Of a stretch of 47,611 nt of DNA, positions 7,187 through 16,633 are shown piece by piece. Source of the DNA: DP-36 sp036004365 (GTDB taxonomy: Bacteria > Desulfobacterota > Binatia > UBA9968); the NCBI GenBank assembly GCA_036004365.1, contig DASYRN010000159.1, positions 1 to 47,611 of the forward strand, written 5' to 3'. The translations under genes and the position numbers were made by a program. How positions within the stretch are numbered: position 1 is the stretch's first letter; each line of letters begins with the position of its first letter. A model generated the notes under the pieces. The model searched no databases, was not told the DNA's origin, and worked only from the letters and a program-made list of their open reading frames with translations.

Positions 7187-8548
7187 TCAGTAAAGCAAAG
7201 CAATCTTAAAATCCAACACATTGGTTCCGGTCGGTCCCGGACAAAAAAGATCGCCTAAGGGCCTAAAGAAATTGTAAGAGTCGCTGTTGTGCAGAGCGCA
7301 GTAGGGCTCAAGCCCCATACCGCGCGCCCTTGAAATTGTTTTTCCGTCCACAAACGCGCCGGCAGCCTCAGTAGGCCCATCGCTGCCGTCGCTGCCTGCG
7401 CTGAGCATGTAAATTCCCGGATAACCCGTCAACTCTAGCGCACTGGCTAAGGCGAATTCCTGATTTCTGCCGCCCTTACCCTGTCCTCGAACCTCGACCG
7501 TTGTTTCTCCTCCCAGGAGAAAGCAATGGGGAAGCCGATACTTTTTTCTATCCTTATGTATCTGCGTCAAAAAAGAACACAGTTTTCTCGCTGTGGTTTG
7601 CGTGTCTCCGGAAAGCTGGCTTGTAACAATTGTCGCACCGAATCCTAAGGACTCAGCCTTGTTCTTTGCCGCGAGCAAGGCGTCTTGATTGTTGGCTAAA
7701 AGGATAAAAGGGCTATGAGCCACGAGCTTGCTCCCTGGCTTCATCGTCTCCGGGATCAGTCCGCGAACTCCGCGAAACAGATGGTCTCTTACTCGCGGGG
7801 GGATTTCCTGCAACAGGTCGTAACGTTGTATGAGCCTCCAGGCGTCCTTGAAAGTGGTGGGATCGTGAAAGGTTGGGGCGGAACCGATGACCGTTGGGTC
7901 GTCTCCTATGACGTCGGATACGACCAGGGTGAGGAGCTTCCCCGGATAGGCCGCGCGCAATAGCCCCCCGGCCTTAACTTCGGAAAGGTGTTTGCGTATA
8001 CAGTTCATCTCGGCGATTGCCATCCCGCTTTTTAGAAGACAATCGGTAACCGCCTTCTTATCGTCCAGTGTGATGCCTGGAGCAGGCTTGACAAGAAGCG
8101 AAGAAGCGCCCCCCATAAGGAGAAAAATGATGTTGTCGTCTGTCTTGACCTTCCCGAGAAGATGAAGACATCGTTGCGTTGCGATCGCGCCGCGCTGGTC
8201 AGGAATGGGATGACCCCCGGCGAAGATGGAGAATCGTTTCAGAGGGTCGGTGGGAAAGCGGTCTCGAACCAACAGTATCCCCTCTTTCAGTCGATCTTTG
8301 AAAAGCTCCTCCCAAAGTTCTCCAGTGAGGTCAACTCCCTTTCCAACGCCGATCACGTAGAGATCGCCTCTTAAAGGAAGACGTAAGGTCCCCAGCGGAC
8401 TCTCCACCCAGAGAGTCGAACCTGAAATTCTGACGGTTTTCTTTAGCAGAGCAGCGGGTTGGACCGCTCTAACGGCAGCCTCATAGATCTTCTGCAGGCG
8501 TATTCTGGCTTGCTTCCTTGCACTTTCTTCATCTATATTACCGCTCAT
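7187..8548 (-). CDS. Glycerate 2-kinase (DUF4147/MOFRL family)
   Basis: The 453-residue protein matches class II glycerate kinases (GckA/TtuD-like). They phosphorylate D-glycerate with ATP to 2-phosphoglycerate and link serine, glyoxylate or hydroxypyruvate metabolism to glycolysis. The N-terminal DUF4147 domain shows LYVIGVGKG, GHPIPDQRG and LLMGGASSLLVKPAPGI. The C-terminal MOFRL domain shows LLGGETTVEVRGQGKGGRNQ and SAGSDGSDGPTEAAGAF. A 2-hydroxyacid dehydrogenase that could supply glycerate lies at 19664, not adjacent. The start is 29 bases from the divergent YIP1 gene, so both promoters must overlap. Confidence 0.92.
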   Translation of the reverse strand: MSGNIDEESARKQARIRLQKIYEAAVRAVQPAALLKKTVRISGSTLWVESPLGTLRLPLRGDLYVIGVGKGVDLTGELWEELFKDRLKEGILLVRDRFPTDPLKRFSIFAGGHPIPDQRGAIATQRCLHLLGKVKTDDNIIFLLMGGASSLLVKPAPGITLDDKKAVTDCLLKSGMAIAEMNCIRKHLSEVKAGGLLRAAYPGKLLTLVVSDVIGDDPTVIGSAPTFHDPTTFKDAWRLIQRYDLLQEIPPRVRDHLFRGVRGLIPETMKPGSKLVAHSPFILLANNQDALLAAKNKAESLGFGATIVTSQLSGDTQTTARKLCSFLTQIHKDRKKYRLPHCFLLGGETTVEVRGQGKGGRNQEFALASALELTGYPGIYMLSAGSDGSDGPTEAAGAFVDGKTISRARGMGLEPYCALHNSDSYNFFRPLGDLFCPGPTGTNVLDFKIALLY

Positions 8549-8577
8549 TGTTTTGTCGCGTCGCCACTTGAGCCATT

Positions 8578-9108
8578 ATGAGCGATACTGAGTTTCTTCT
8601 TCAGGAAGGGCCTAAGGGGTTCATAAGGGTCTGGAGAAAAATTATAACCGATCCGCGGTCCTTCTATCATGAGATGCCAGCAAGCGGAGGTTTTGAAAAT
8701 CCTTTAATTTTCCTTGGTACTTGCGCCTTGGTTTACTTTGTTCTCATTGTCGTCGTCGTGGGCGTAGCCGAAGCCTTGAATTCTCTGTTTTTGCTGTTCC
8801 TGACCTACATTTTTGGACCGGGAGTGTTAATGCTGGCTTCGCAGTTTCTCTTCCAGGGAGAAGGGGATTATGAAGCGACGTTGCGGGTCTGCGCCTATGC
8901 CGGGGCTTGTCTCGTGCTGGCCTGGATTCCCGCCCTAGGCGTTTTTGCTTATCTTTATAGCCTGTATCTTATCTTTTTGGGTACGGAAAAAGTCCACAAA
9001 CTCGATCCGACTAAAGCGGCGATCGCGACTCTTGTCGCTGTGTTGGTTACCGCGGCGATTATGCTATTTGTCTTGGGCGAGGGAAGGATCCGCCGCCCGC
9101 TTTTATGA
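8578..9108 (+). CDS. YIP1-family integral membrane protein
   Basis: The 176-residue protein has the N-terminal GFIRVWRKIITDPRSFYHEM segment and about five hydrophobic helices (near 42-64, 69-92, 105-120, 121-136 and 148-167) typical of bacterial YIP1-domain proteins. The cytosolic loop FQGEGDYEATLRVCAYA is the most conserved part of that family. The biochemical role of bacterial members is unknown. It is divergent from the glycerate kinase gene with only 29 bases between start codons, and it converges on the dksA-like gene. No strong Shine-Dalgarno sequence is visible. Confidence 0.8.
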   Translation: MSDTEFLLQEGPKGFIRVWRKIITDPRSFYHEMPASGGFENPLIFLGTCALVYFVLIVVVVGVAEALNSLFLLFLTYIFGPGVLMLASQFLFQGEGDYEATLRVCAYAGACLVLAWIPALGVFAYLYSLYLIFLGTEKVHKLDPTKAAIATLVAVLVTAAIMLFVLGEGRIRRPLL

Positions 9109-9143
9109 AGAAGGGCGAAGGGCCGGAAAACCAGACAGCGACA

Positions 9144-9617
9144 CTAAAAACTATCCTCCTCGATATCCGAGATCGCAAGTTTGCGGTAGCCTCGTTCGTC
9201 TTCAAGCTTCTTCTGTAGCTTGGATTCTCTTTCCACTTCCTCCTGGCATTTCACACATAGGCGGGTGAAAGGCAGAATCTTCAGCCGGCCCAGGCTGATC
9301 TCGCCCTCACAATTATCACACCCGCACTCGCACATCCCGTAGGTCTTTTCGTTAATTCTCTGGAGCGCCTCGTCAATACTGAGCAATTTTTCTCGTTCAC
9401 GGTCGTTCAAGATAAAATTAATCTCCCGATCTCTCTCATCGCTAGCCAGGTCATAAGTATCCCGCCCCTCGTCTTTGCTCCCTTCGGTCTCCTCCTTGAC
9501 CCGGCTTTGGATCTCGCGCAAGAGCTGTTTCTTCATGTCGAGGAGAGTTTCCTGCGCCTTTTGAAGAAATTCCTTCCTTATTTTTTTATCCTTTTGTTCC
9601 TTGCTCGTTTTAGGCAT
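9144..9617 (-). CDS. DksA/TraR-family zinc-finger protein
   Basis: The 157-residue protein has an N-terminal coiled coil (about 5-90, rich in Lys and Glu) and a C-terminal zinc finger, YGMCECGCDNC, followed by LCVKCQEEVE. The family binds the secondary channel of RNA polymerase and, with ppGpp, tunes initiation. The finger holds six cysteines with two extra residues between the first pair, compared with the usual CxxC...CxxC. The frame opens at 9647, but the ATG at 9617 (MPKTSKEQ) fits better and overlaps the rimO stop by 8 bases, implying coupled translation. It is the last gene of the plsC-rnj-ftsK-lolA-rimO chain. Confidence 0.85.
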   Translation of the reverse strand: MPKTSKEQKDKKIRKEFLQKAQETLLDMKKQLLREIQSRVKEETEGSKDEGRDTYDLASDERDREINFILNDREREKLLSIDEALQRINEKTYGMCECGCDNCEGEISLGRLKILPFTRLCVKCQEEVERESKLQKKLEDERGYRKLAISDIEEDSF

Positions 9618-10953
9618 TGAGTATGTCCCCGATAAGATCATAGTCAAGCGCCTGGTTGATCCTCACGTTAACAAGATCGCCAGGTTTGACTGTCTCCCTT
9701 CCTTTATTAAGGTAAACGCCGCCGTCCACTTCAGGTGCGTATGCTTGCGTGCGGCCGATAGACATTTCGGTTTCTGAAAAGTCAGAACCATCAATCATAA
9801 CCTGCTGGATCGTGCCAATCAAGGCCCTGTTCTTATTTAAAGAAATTTCTGCCTGAACTTCCATCACCTCTTGCCAGCGTCTCTCTTTGTCTTCCTCAGG
9901 CAGTTGGCCGCCTATCAGCGCGGCCCTTGTTCCTTCCTCCGGGGAGTACTTGAATACTCCCAGCCGGTCAAACTGAGCTTCCGCGACGAAGTCCAGGAGC
10001 TCCTGAAACTCTTCTTCGGTCTCGCCCGGAAACCCGACAATGAGAGAGGTCCGGAGGGTGATGCTGGGAATAGCTCGGCGGATGTTGTGAATCGCTTCAC
10101 GGACGTTGCTCCCGCTCTTGCCTCTGCGCATGCTTCTTAAAATGCGGCTATTGATGTGCTGGAACGGAATATCGATGTATTTGCATATTTTTTCGTTGTC
10201 GTGGATCAAATGAAGCAAAGGCTCTTCAAGATAGTTGGGGTAGGCGTAGAGGAGGCGGATCCAGTGGATTCCCGGTACGAGGACCATTTCGCGGAGCAAC
10301 CCGTATAACGTCGTTCCGTCTCTGCGTTCTCGTCCGTAAGCGGTAAGATCTTGAGCAATGAGATTGATTTCCTTGACGCCCTGCTCGGCCAATGTGGTTG
10401 TCTCTTTGATTATGGATTCAATCGGCCGGCTCCGATGCGGTCCGCGCAGTTGAGGGATGATGCAGAAGGCGCATTGATGGTCGCATCCCTCGGAAACCTT
10501 CACAAAAGCGGTGTGCGACGGAGTGGTTCTAAGCCGCGGAGTGGCATGGTCGTAGAGATAGCTCGGGATGCCGACATACAATCTCTTCTTCTTTCTGCTC
10601 TGATGCTGCTTTAAGATTTCCGCTATCCGAGGGACTTCTCCCGTCCCTATAAACAGATCCACCTCGGGCAGCTCTCTCATCAGCTCTTTTGGGTACCTCT
10701 GAGGAAGGCAGCCGGCGACCACGAGGGTGTGAAGCCTGCCAGTTTTTTTTAAACGTGCGGCCTCCAAAATGGTGTCGATGGATTCCTCTTTTGCGGCGTC
10801 AATGAAACTGCAGGTATTGATGAGGATGACATCAGCTTCTGCGGGTTCCGAGACAATCGTATAGCGATTCTGCTGCAGAATTCCACTCATGACCTCGGAG
10901 TCGACCAGATTCCGAGCGCAACCCAGACTGATGATGCTGATCTTTTCTTCCAC
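9610..10953 (-). CDS. rimO: Ribosomal protein S12 methylthiotransferase RimO
   Basis: RimO is a radical-SAM enzyme that adds a methylthio group to the conserved aspartate of ribosomal protein S12. The 447-residue length is normal. The N-terminal UPF0004 domain has cluster cysteines 12, 48 and 82 (SLGCARNLVDSE, NTCSFIDAAKEES, AGCLPQRY). The radical-SAM motif is Cys157-x3-Cys161-x2-Cys164 in EGCDHQCAFCIIP, and a TRAM domain closes the protein. The NLVDSE words favour RimO over MiaB. The start is GTG at 10953, 5 bases after the lolA stop. Confidence 0.95.
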   Translation of the reverse strand: MEEKISIISLGCARNLVDSEVMSGILQQNRYTIVSEPAEADVILINTCSFIDAAKEESIDTILEAARLKKTGRLHTLVVAGCLPQRYPKELMRELPEVDLFIGTGEVPRIAEILKQHQSRKKKRLYVGIPSYLYDHATPRLRTTPSHTAFVKVSEGCDHQCAFCIIPQLRGPHRSRPIESIIKETTTLAEQGVKEINLIAQDLTAYGRERRDGTTLYGLLREMVLVPGIHWIRLLYAYPNYLEEPLLHLIHDNEKICKYIDIPFQHINSRILRSMRRGKSGSNVREAIHNIRRAIPSITLRTSLIVGFPGETEEEFQELLDFVAEAQFDRLGVFKYSPEEGTRAALIGGQLPEEDKERRWQEVMEVQAEISLNKNRALIGTIQQVMIDGSDFSETEMSIGRTQAYAPEVDGGVYLNKGRETVKPGDLVNVRINQALDYDLIGDILNA

Positions 10954-10958
10954 GTCGA

Positions 10959-11624
10959 TTACGAGCCCAGCTCGACCAAATCAGCTCCCTCGGGCAGTTT
11001 AAAGAGAAAGAGGGAGTCTTTGAGACCTGTACCTTTGCGCATATTCGAAAAGCGGACCGTCGTTACATTTCCTGCCGCGTCGCGGATCCGCGCCCAGTGA
11101 ATATCGAACGAGCGCGGCTCAACGCCAAGAAAAATCTCGCCCACTCCTCCGATTTCTTCCTTCGGACTAAGTTGCAATACATAGTCTCCTTGCTCTTGGC
11201 CTTTCAAGACCGTTCTGAAATCCCTTTTGAGGTTCCCTATTCCCAGCAAAAAAGAAAGGGGAACGTCGGACCGGAAGGCATTTTTGATGGGACTCTTTAA
11301 CACTTGCTTTTCCTCGGGCTGGTAGTAGTAAAGGCTTTTGCCATCTGCCAAGACCCACTGGCCCTTCGGCTCTTCATAACGCCAGAACATCTTTCCAGGC
11401 CGTTTGAAATAGACCTTTCCCCAAGCCTTGATATTTCGGTTGAGGGTTTTGATCTCAGTCTCTTGACGGAAATCCGCTACAAAGTCAATGACCGACTCGT
11501 AGCTTTTCTGGAGGCCGTCAACGACGCCCTGTTGTTCCTTAAGCTGCTCCGCCGGGCTAAGGACAACAGGGAGGGAAAGAAAATAGGAGAACAAGAAAAA
11601 GAGCGCCCCGAGTACTCTATTCAT
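10959..11624 (-). CDS. lolA: Outer-membrane lipoprotein carrier LolA
   Basis: LolA is the periplasmic chaperone that takes lipoproteins from LolCDE to the outer membrane. The 221-residue protein has a signal peptide (about 1-25) and the LolA-fold signatures DFVADFRQET, KAWGKVYFKRPGKMFWRYEEP and VLADGKSLYYYQPEEKQV. It overlaps the ftsK end by 8 bases. Several predicted lipoproteins in this window (3291, 27161, 29941, 33752) are plausible cargo. Confidence 0.9.
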   Translation of the reverse strand: MNRVLGALFFLFSYFLSLPVVLSPAEQLKEQQGVVDGLQKSYESVIDFVADFRQETEIKTLNRNIKAWGKVYFKRPGKMFWRYEEPKGQWVLADGKSLYYYQPEEKQVLKSPIKNAFRSDVPLSFLLGIGNLKRDFRTVLKGQEQGDYVLQLSPKEEIGGVGEIFLGVEPRSFDIHWARIRDAAGNVTTVRFSNMRKGTGLKDSLFLFKLPEGADLVELGS

Positions 11625-14004
11625 CTAACTTCCTCGCATAGACCTCTCGCGGCTTTGCTCCTTCCGAAGGTCCAACGACTCCCTCTCTCTCCATCCTTTC
11701 AATCAACCGCGCCGCGCGATTGTATCCTACGCGCAGACGCCTCTGGACCATAGAGATTGAAGCCTGCTGGGAATCCGTAACCACCCTAACGGCTTGGTCG
11801 TACATCTCATCATTGTCTTCTTCCACATCTCCGGCCTCTATCTCTTTTTTGGCTTCAAAGACCTCAGGACGATAGCGTGGCTTTGCCTGTTGTTTGATAA
11901 ACTCTACAACCTTGCGGACCTCCTGATCGGAGACAAAGGCGCCATGGACTCGGGTGATACGCGCGGTCCCCGGGGGCAGAAAAAGCATATCTCCATCCCC
12001 CAAAAGCCGCTCGGCTCCGATTGAGTCGAGGATGGTACGCGAGTCAACCCGGGAAGTCACCTGAAATGAGATCCGCGCGGGAAAGTTGGCCTTAATAAGT
12101 CCGGTGATGACATCAACCGACGGTCGCTGAGTAGCCAGGATCAAGTGAATTCCAGCCGCCCTGGCTTTCTGGGCTAGACGAGTGACGTGCTCCTCTATAT
12201 CGCTGCGCACAGACATCATGAGATCCGCCAGTTCATCGACTATGATAACAATCCGGGGCAGCCGCTCATGGACCAAGGGAGCTTCTTCTTTGAGATTTCC
12301 TCCTATCTCTTGGCCTTCCCCGGGTTCATCTGGTTGCGTAAGGTCGATGAGATCGCGTTTATCGACCATCTCCTTCTCTAATAGACGATTATAATGGTCG
12401 ATGTTTCTGGCGCCCTTGTCGCGCATCAAGCGATAGCGGCGGTCCATTTCATCCATGGCCCAAAAAAGGGCTGAAGCAGCCTTTTTCGGGTCGGTCACCA
12501 CAGGAGCTAGCAGATGGGGAAGATCCTCATATACCGTGAGCTCAAGCATCTTTGGGTCGATCATTATAAATTGGACGTCCTGAGGCGTAGCCTTGTATAA
12601 AATGCTTAATATCATGGCATTGATCGATACCGATTTTCCTGTCCCGGTAGCCCCCGCGACGAGTAGGTGGGGCATCGGGGCTAGATCCGTAACGAATGGA
12701 GCTCCCGAGATATCCTTTCCCAAGGCGAGAGTCAGCTTCGACTGTGCGCTTTGGTAGGCATCGCTCCCGATGACCTGGTGGAGGAAAACTTTCTCGCGCC
12801 TGGGATTGGGTATTTCGATACCCACAACAGGCTCTCCGGGAATAGGAGCCAAAATTCTTACGTTTAGTGCGCGCAACGCCATTGCCAAGTCATCTGCAAG
12901 GGTGATGATCCGTCTTACTTTAACCCCCGCAGCAGGCTCGAATTTAAACATCGTGATAACGGGTCCAGGGCTCACACTTTTCACCTGTCCCTCGACGCCT
13001 AAATCCGTGAGTTTCCTTTGCAGGGTCAGACTAATCGCATTGAGAGTGTCGTTATCGATTTCCACATGCTGAGCATCTGGAGGATCCAAAAGAGATGGGG
13101 TGGGAAGCTTATAGGCATGGCCAAATTCAGGAAGAGGAAATTCTTCCTGCACAGGCGGCGATTTTTTCTTTGACCTCCTGGGAGGTTCGTCTTTGATTTC
13201 TTTTGCCTCTTTTATCTCCTCTTTAAGGATAATCGGCGGCGGTACATATTCTCGCTGCTCTTTTTTCTTGTTCTCCGCTCTTCTTTTTTCATCCCATTCC
13301 CTGAGCTGCTTCGTAAGTGTTTTGATACAGACCCCAACGTTTTTTCGGAACCTTCCGATTTCTCGGTGTGTTCTTTCCCCTATCGCGACGAGCGAGATCT
13401 CAGACAGCAACATGACCGAAAGGGGCAGCAGCGAAAAGCTAATTACATAGGTACCTATCTGCCCAAAATAGGGAACCAGGATTGCCTGCCTAAAATAGCC
13501 GCCAATGATTCCACCCGCCCTTGCGGCGTCCTCTGAAGTCCCTGATTCTAGGAAGAGGTCGAGAATAACAGCAATACTCAGAAGCAGGAGCGCGAATCCA
13601 CCCATCTCAATGAGACGGAGACCTTTGTGGTCTTTAAACATTAGCGAGTATGAGACGACAGCAAGGAAAACCGGTAGAAGGTAGGCTGATAATCCCAACG
13701 TTACACGCAGAACGCGCGCTAGGCATGCTCCCACGAATCCACCCCAGTTATGAGTGTCCAGAGTCGGTAAAGAAGAGGTGATGGATGACTGGGACGGCTT
13801 GCTGGAGAACAGCGCTTTCAAAGAGGCGATCCCTGAATCGAAGGAATCGACAGCTATCCTAAGCGCCTGATCCTTCGGGTCGTAAGATAAAAGGCTCAAG
13901 GCGATAAAGAGGGCAAAAACGAAAATCACTACCCCCCCAATTTCCCGGTTGATCTTCGACTCCTTTCCCATAAGCTTAACTGAGGGAGACAACGCCTCCT
14001 TCAT
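11617..14004 (-). CDS. ftsK: DNA translocase FtsK
   Basis: FtsK is the septal ATPase that pumps chromosome-terminus DNA toward dif during division. The 795-residue protein has an N-terminal membrane domain (four or five helices within 25-210), a rather short charged linker (about 215-300), the alpha/beta motor domain with Walker A GATGTGKS at 451-458 and a Walker B in IVIIVDELADLMM, and a C-terminal gamma winged-helix (DEMYDQAVRVV onward, about 730-790) that reads KOPS. The lengths agree with SpoIIIE/FtsK of medium size. It overlaps rnj by 4 bases and lolA by 8. Confidence 0.95.
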   Translation of the reverse strand: MKEALSPSVKLMGKESKINREIGGVVIFVFALFIALSLLSYDPKDQALRIAVDSFDSGIASLKALFSSKPSQSSITSSLPTLDTHNWGGFVGACLARVLRVTLGLSAYLLPVFLAVVSYSLMFKDHKGLRLIEMGGFALLLLSIAVILDLFLESGTSEDAARAGGIIGGYFRQAILVPYFGQIGTYVISFSLLPLSVMLLSEISLVAIGERTHREIGRFRKNVGVCIKTLTKQLREWDEKRRAENKKKEQREYVPPPIILKEEIKEAKEIKDEPPRRSKKKSPPVQEEFPLPEFGHAYKLPTPSLLDPPDAQHVEIDNDTLNAISLTLQRKLTDLGVEGQVKSVSPGPVITMFKFEPAAGVKVRRIITLADDLAMALRALNVRILAPIPGEPVVGIEIPNPRREKVFLHQVIGSDAYQSAQSKLTLALGKDISGAPFVTDLAPMPHLLVAGATGTGKSVSINAMILSILYKATPQDVQFIMIDPKMLELTVYEDLPHLLAPVVTDPKKAASALFWAMDEMDRRYRLMRDKGARNIDHYNRLLEKEMVDKRDLIDLTQPDEPGEGQEIGGNLKEEAPLVHERLPRIVIIVDELADLMMSVRSDIEEHVTRLAQKARAAGIHLILATQRPSVDVITGLIKANFPARISFQVTSRVDSRTILDSIGAERLLGDGDMLFLPPGTARITRVHGAFVSDQEVRKVVEFIKQQAKPRYRPEVFEAKKEIEAGDVEEDNDEMYDQAVRVVTDSQQASISMVQRRLRVGYNRAARLIERMEREGVVGPSEGAKPREVYARKLDE

Positions 14005-15656
14005 GTCTCCATAATCAGGGGTAGTATGACGGGGCGGCGCTCCAGGGCCTTATTGAAGTAGCGCCGCAGTGCCTTGCGAACTTCCTCCTGCAACTCGTCG
14101 CGATCCTTGCGAGCCTCCCGGTTGATGGTCTTCAAGGTTTCCAAAACGACTTTCTTCGCTTGCTCCAAGATTTCCTCTTCTTCTTCGATCCGCATAAAAC
14201 CCCGCGAGATCAAATCAGGGCCTGCCACGAGTTCGCCTGTTTGCTGATGAATGGCCATGACGGCGAGCACCATCCCATCTTCCGACAAATGGCGCCGATC
14301 CCGAATGACAACTTCTTCAACGTCCCCTATGCCTTTCCCGTCCACGAAGACTCTGCCAGCCGAGATACTATCCGTTTTACGAGCATGACTCGGTGTTATC
14401 TCCAACACTTCGCCGTCTTCCAAAAGAATGCTATTTTCGGCCGGCACGCCAACCGCACGGGCTAACTGAATGTGCTTTACCAGGTGGCGATATTCTCCGT
14501 GGATCGGAACAAAGAGCCGGGGGCGGGTCAGTTGCAGCATGGTCTTCAGTTCTTCCTGGCTGGCATGGCCCGAGACGTGAATTTCGGACACCTTTTCATA
14601 ATGAACTTCAGCTCCACGTCGATAAAGATGGTTGATTAGGTTGGCAATGGTTTTTTCATTTCCTGGGATAAATTTTGAAGAAAGGACAACGGTGTCCCCA
14701 GGATCGATTTTGATCGATTTGTGATCGTCCAGGGCGATTCGATGAAGCACCGAAAGCGGCTCGCCCTGACTGCCCGTGGTAAGAAAGATGAGCTGGTCGC
14801 TTTCGAGCTGCTGCCATCGCTCATGCTCAGTCAGGACATCGGCGGGAAGCCGGAGGTAACCTAGCTCGGAAGCGATCTCGGCATTGTTGATCATGCTCCG
14901 GCCGCTCAGTACGACCCTGCGCCCGAGCTTCTCGGAGAGCTCAACGACCTGCTGGATGCGTGGGATATTGGAGGAAAACGTAGCGACGAAAATCTTCCCT
15001 CGACTTGTCCGAAAGATCTCTTCGAAAGCTCGTCCCACCTCTCGCTCCGAGGGGGTAAAGCCTTCGCGCTCAACGTTCGTTGAGTCCGACAGGAGCAAAA
15101 GCACGCCTCTCTGCCCATAGGCGGAAAATTTCTGGAAATCGAACAATTCTCCCTCCATCGGCGTGTTATCGATCTTAAAATCTCCAGTATGGATGACTGT
15201 TCCCACGGGAGTCTCGATGGCGAGCGATAGACAATCCATTAAACTATGAGTGACCCGTATCCCGTCTAGCTTGAAAGGGCCGAGCTCGAAAGGCTGCCCG
15301 GCTCTGATTTCCCTTAGATCCGCTAGGGTATCGAGGTCATGCTCTCGGAGTTTGTTGCGCAGTAAACCGAGAGTCAGCCGAGTTGCAAAAACCGGCACCT
15401 TAAGTTGCTTTAGAATATAGGGAAGGGCGCCAATATGGTCTTCGTGGGCATGGGTGAGAGCTACGCCAAGCAGTCTCTTCCTTTTTTCGACGATATAGCT
15501 CACGTCGGGAATGACCAAGTCGATTCCCAAGAGGTCAGTCCCGGGAAACATAAGCCCACAGTCGATCGCGATCGCGTCGCTTCCGTATTCCAGAAGCATC
15601 ATGTTCAATCCGAACTCTCCGAGACCGCCGAGAGGAACGATTTTTAATGCTTCCAT
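14001..15656 (-). CDS. rnj: Ribonuclease J
   Basis: RNase J is a metallo-beta-lactamase/beta-CASP ribonuclease with 5'-3' exo and endo activity in mRNA decay and rRNA maturation. The 551-residue protein has the zinc motif HAHEDH (residues 69-74), GDFKIDNTP, the beta-CASP region with LSGRSMINN, the GSQGEPLSVL motif, the HVSGHASQEEL motif and a C-terminal domain of about 100 residues. Length is typical. Its ATG lies inside the plsC end (13-base overlap). The presence of RNase J suggests a degradation system unlike the RNase E type of E. coli, though other RNases cannot be judged from this window. Confidence 0.95.
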   Translation of the reverse strand: MEALKIVPLGGLGEFGLNMMLLEYGSDAIAIDCGLMFPGTDLLGIDLVIPDVSYIVEKRKRLLGVALTHAHEDHIGALPYILKQLKVPVFATRLTLGLLRNKLREHDLDTLADLREIRAGQPFELGPFKLDGIRVTHSLMDCLSLAIETPVGTVIHTGDFKIDNTPMEGELFDFQKFSAYGQRGVLLLLSDSTNVEREGFTPSEREVGRAFEEIFRTSRGKIFVATFSSNIPRIQQVVELSEKLGRRVVLSGRSMINNAEIASELGYLRLPADVLTEHERWQQLESDQLIFLTTGSQGEPLSVLHRIALDDHKSIKIDPGDTVVLSSKFIPGNEKTIANLINHLYRRGAEVHYEKVSEIHVSGHASQEELKTMLQLTRPRLFVPIHGEYRHLVKHIQLARAVGVPAENSILLEDGEVLEITPSHARKTDSISAGRVFVDGKGIGDVEEVVIRDRRHLSEDGMVLAVMAIHQQTGELVAGPDLISRGFMRIEEEEEILEQAKKVVLETLKTINREARKDRDELQEEVRKALRRYFNKALERRPVILPLIMET

Positions 15657-16438
15657 GAAGTCCTATCCGTCAAAAGAATATGTGTGTTTGGGCTAAGACC
15701 TTGCATGCTGATGGATTTCGCAGCAGACATCCCAACCTCTTGTCTAGAGCTCGCCGTAAGGATCCGCCGTACGTGAGTCATAAGACTCCGGACATCTCTT
15801 GCATGCGACTCATCGACAAAGACTGGTTCACTCACAATGATTTCAATTTCGCCCTTCCTGATACGCCAATCTCCTTTGGGGAGAATATTTCGGCTGCCGT
15901 TGATTGTAATGGGAACGATAGGGGTTTGTGTCTTCATGGCAAGGAGGAATCCTCCTTTTTTGAAGGGAAGCATCTCTGCGCCGGAGCTCCGAGTTCCCTC
16001 GGGAAAAAAAACCACCGAAATGCCACCCTCGATTTTTTTCCTTGCCTTTCTCAAGCTAGCCATGGCATGGGAACGGCTGGAGCGGTCTACAACAATGTGT
16101 TTAGAGGACCAAAGAGCCCATCCGAAGAAGGGGACAAAGACTAGTTCTCTTTTTGCGATCCACCGAAGTTGAAACTTGGGGAGGCTTTGAACCAGCGCTG
16201 GGATGTCGATGTTGCTTTGATGATTCGCCATGAAGATGTATGGGCGACTCGGATCCAGATGGTCGAGGCCTTGGATTTTTAGGCGGACGCCACCAATCTT
16301 TAGAATGCCCCAAGTCCAGAAACGCCCCAGGTGGTAAACCATTTTTCCTTTGGAGTCGAAGAAACCCATGAGGGTAACGAGTAGGCTCATGGGAAGCGTC
16401 AGCAAAGCTATGAGCAATAGCTTAAAGCTGTAGCACAT
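15644..16438 (-). CDS. plsC: 1-acyl-sn-glycerol-3-phosphate acyltransferase (PlsC)
   Basis: PlsC acylates lysophosphatidic acid to phosphatidic acid at the inner membrane. The 264-residue protein has an N-terminal membrane anchor (about 4-26), the catalytic NHQSNID motif with His73 and Asp78, a second block around KRELVFVPFFGWALW, the glycerophosphate-binding FFPEGTRSS block and the terminal VPITINGS motif. It is the first gene of a six-gene minus-strand chain. It ends 13 bases inside rnj. The 195 bases upstream are shared with divergent ssb. Confidence 0.92.
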   Translation of the reverse strand: MCYSFKLLLIALLTLPMSLLVTLMGFFDSKGKMVYHLGRFWTWGILKIGGVRLKIQGLDHLDPSRPYIFMANHQSNIDIPALVQSLPKFQLRWIAKRELVFVPFFGWALWSSKHIVVDRSSRSHAMASLRKARKKIEGGISVVFFPEGTRSSGAEMLPFKKGGFLLAMKTQTPIVPITINGSRNILPKGDWRIRKGEIEIIVSEPVFVDESHARDVRSLMTHVRRILTASSRQEVGMSAAKSISMQGLSPNTHILLTDRTSWKH

Positions 16439-16633
16439 AGAATAAAACTAAGTTTTTGATTGCAGTAATTGATTAAAAAATCTGCGAAAAGCGGCTCATC
16501 TTAATCCACTAAAGAGGAAAAAGCAATAAAAGTTGCGCAGGTTTTGTAAGCGGATTTTTTTATTGACTAAAGAATTTGCCGGAGCTAAGGTTGAGAAACT
16601 CAAGACTGCCCTTTTGTCCCGAAAGGAGGTTCG

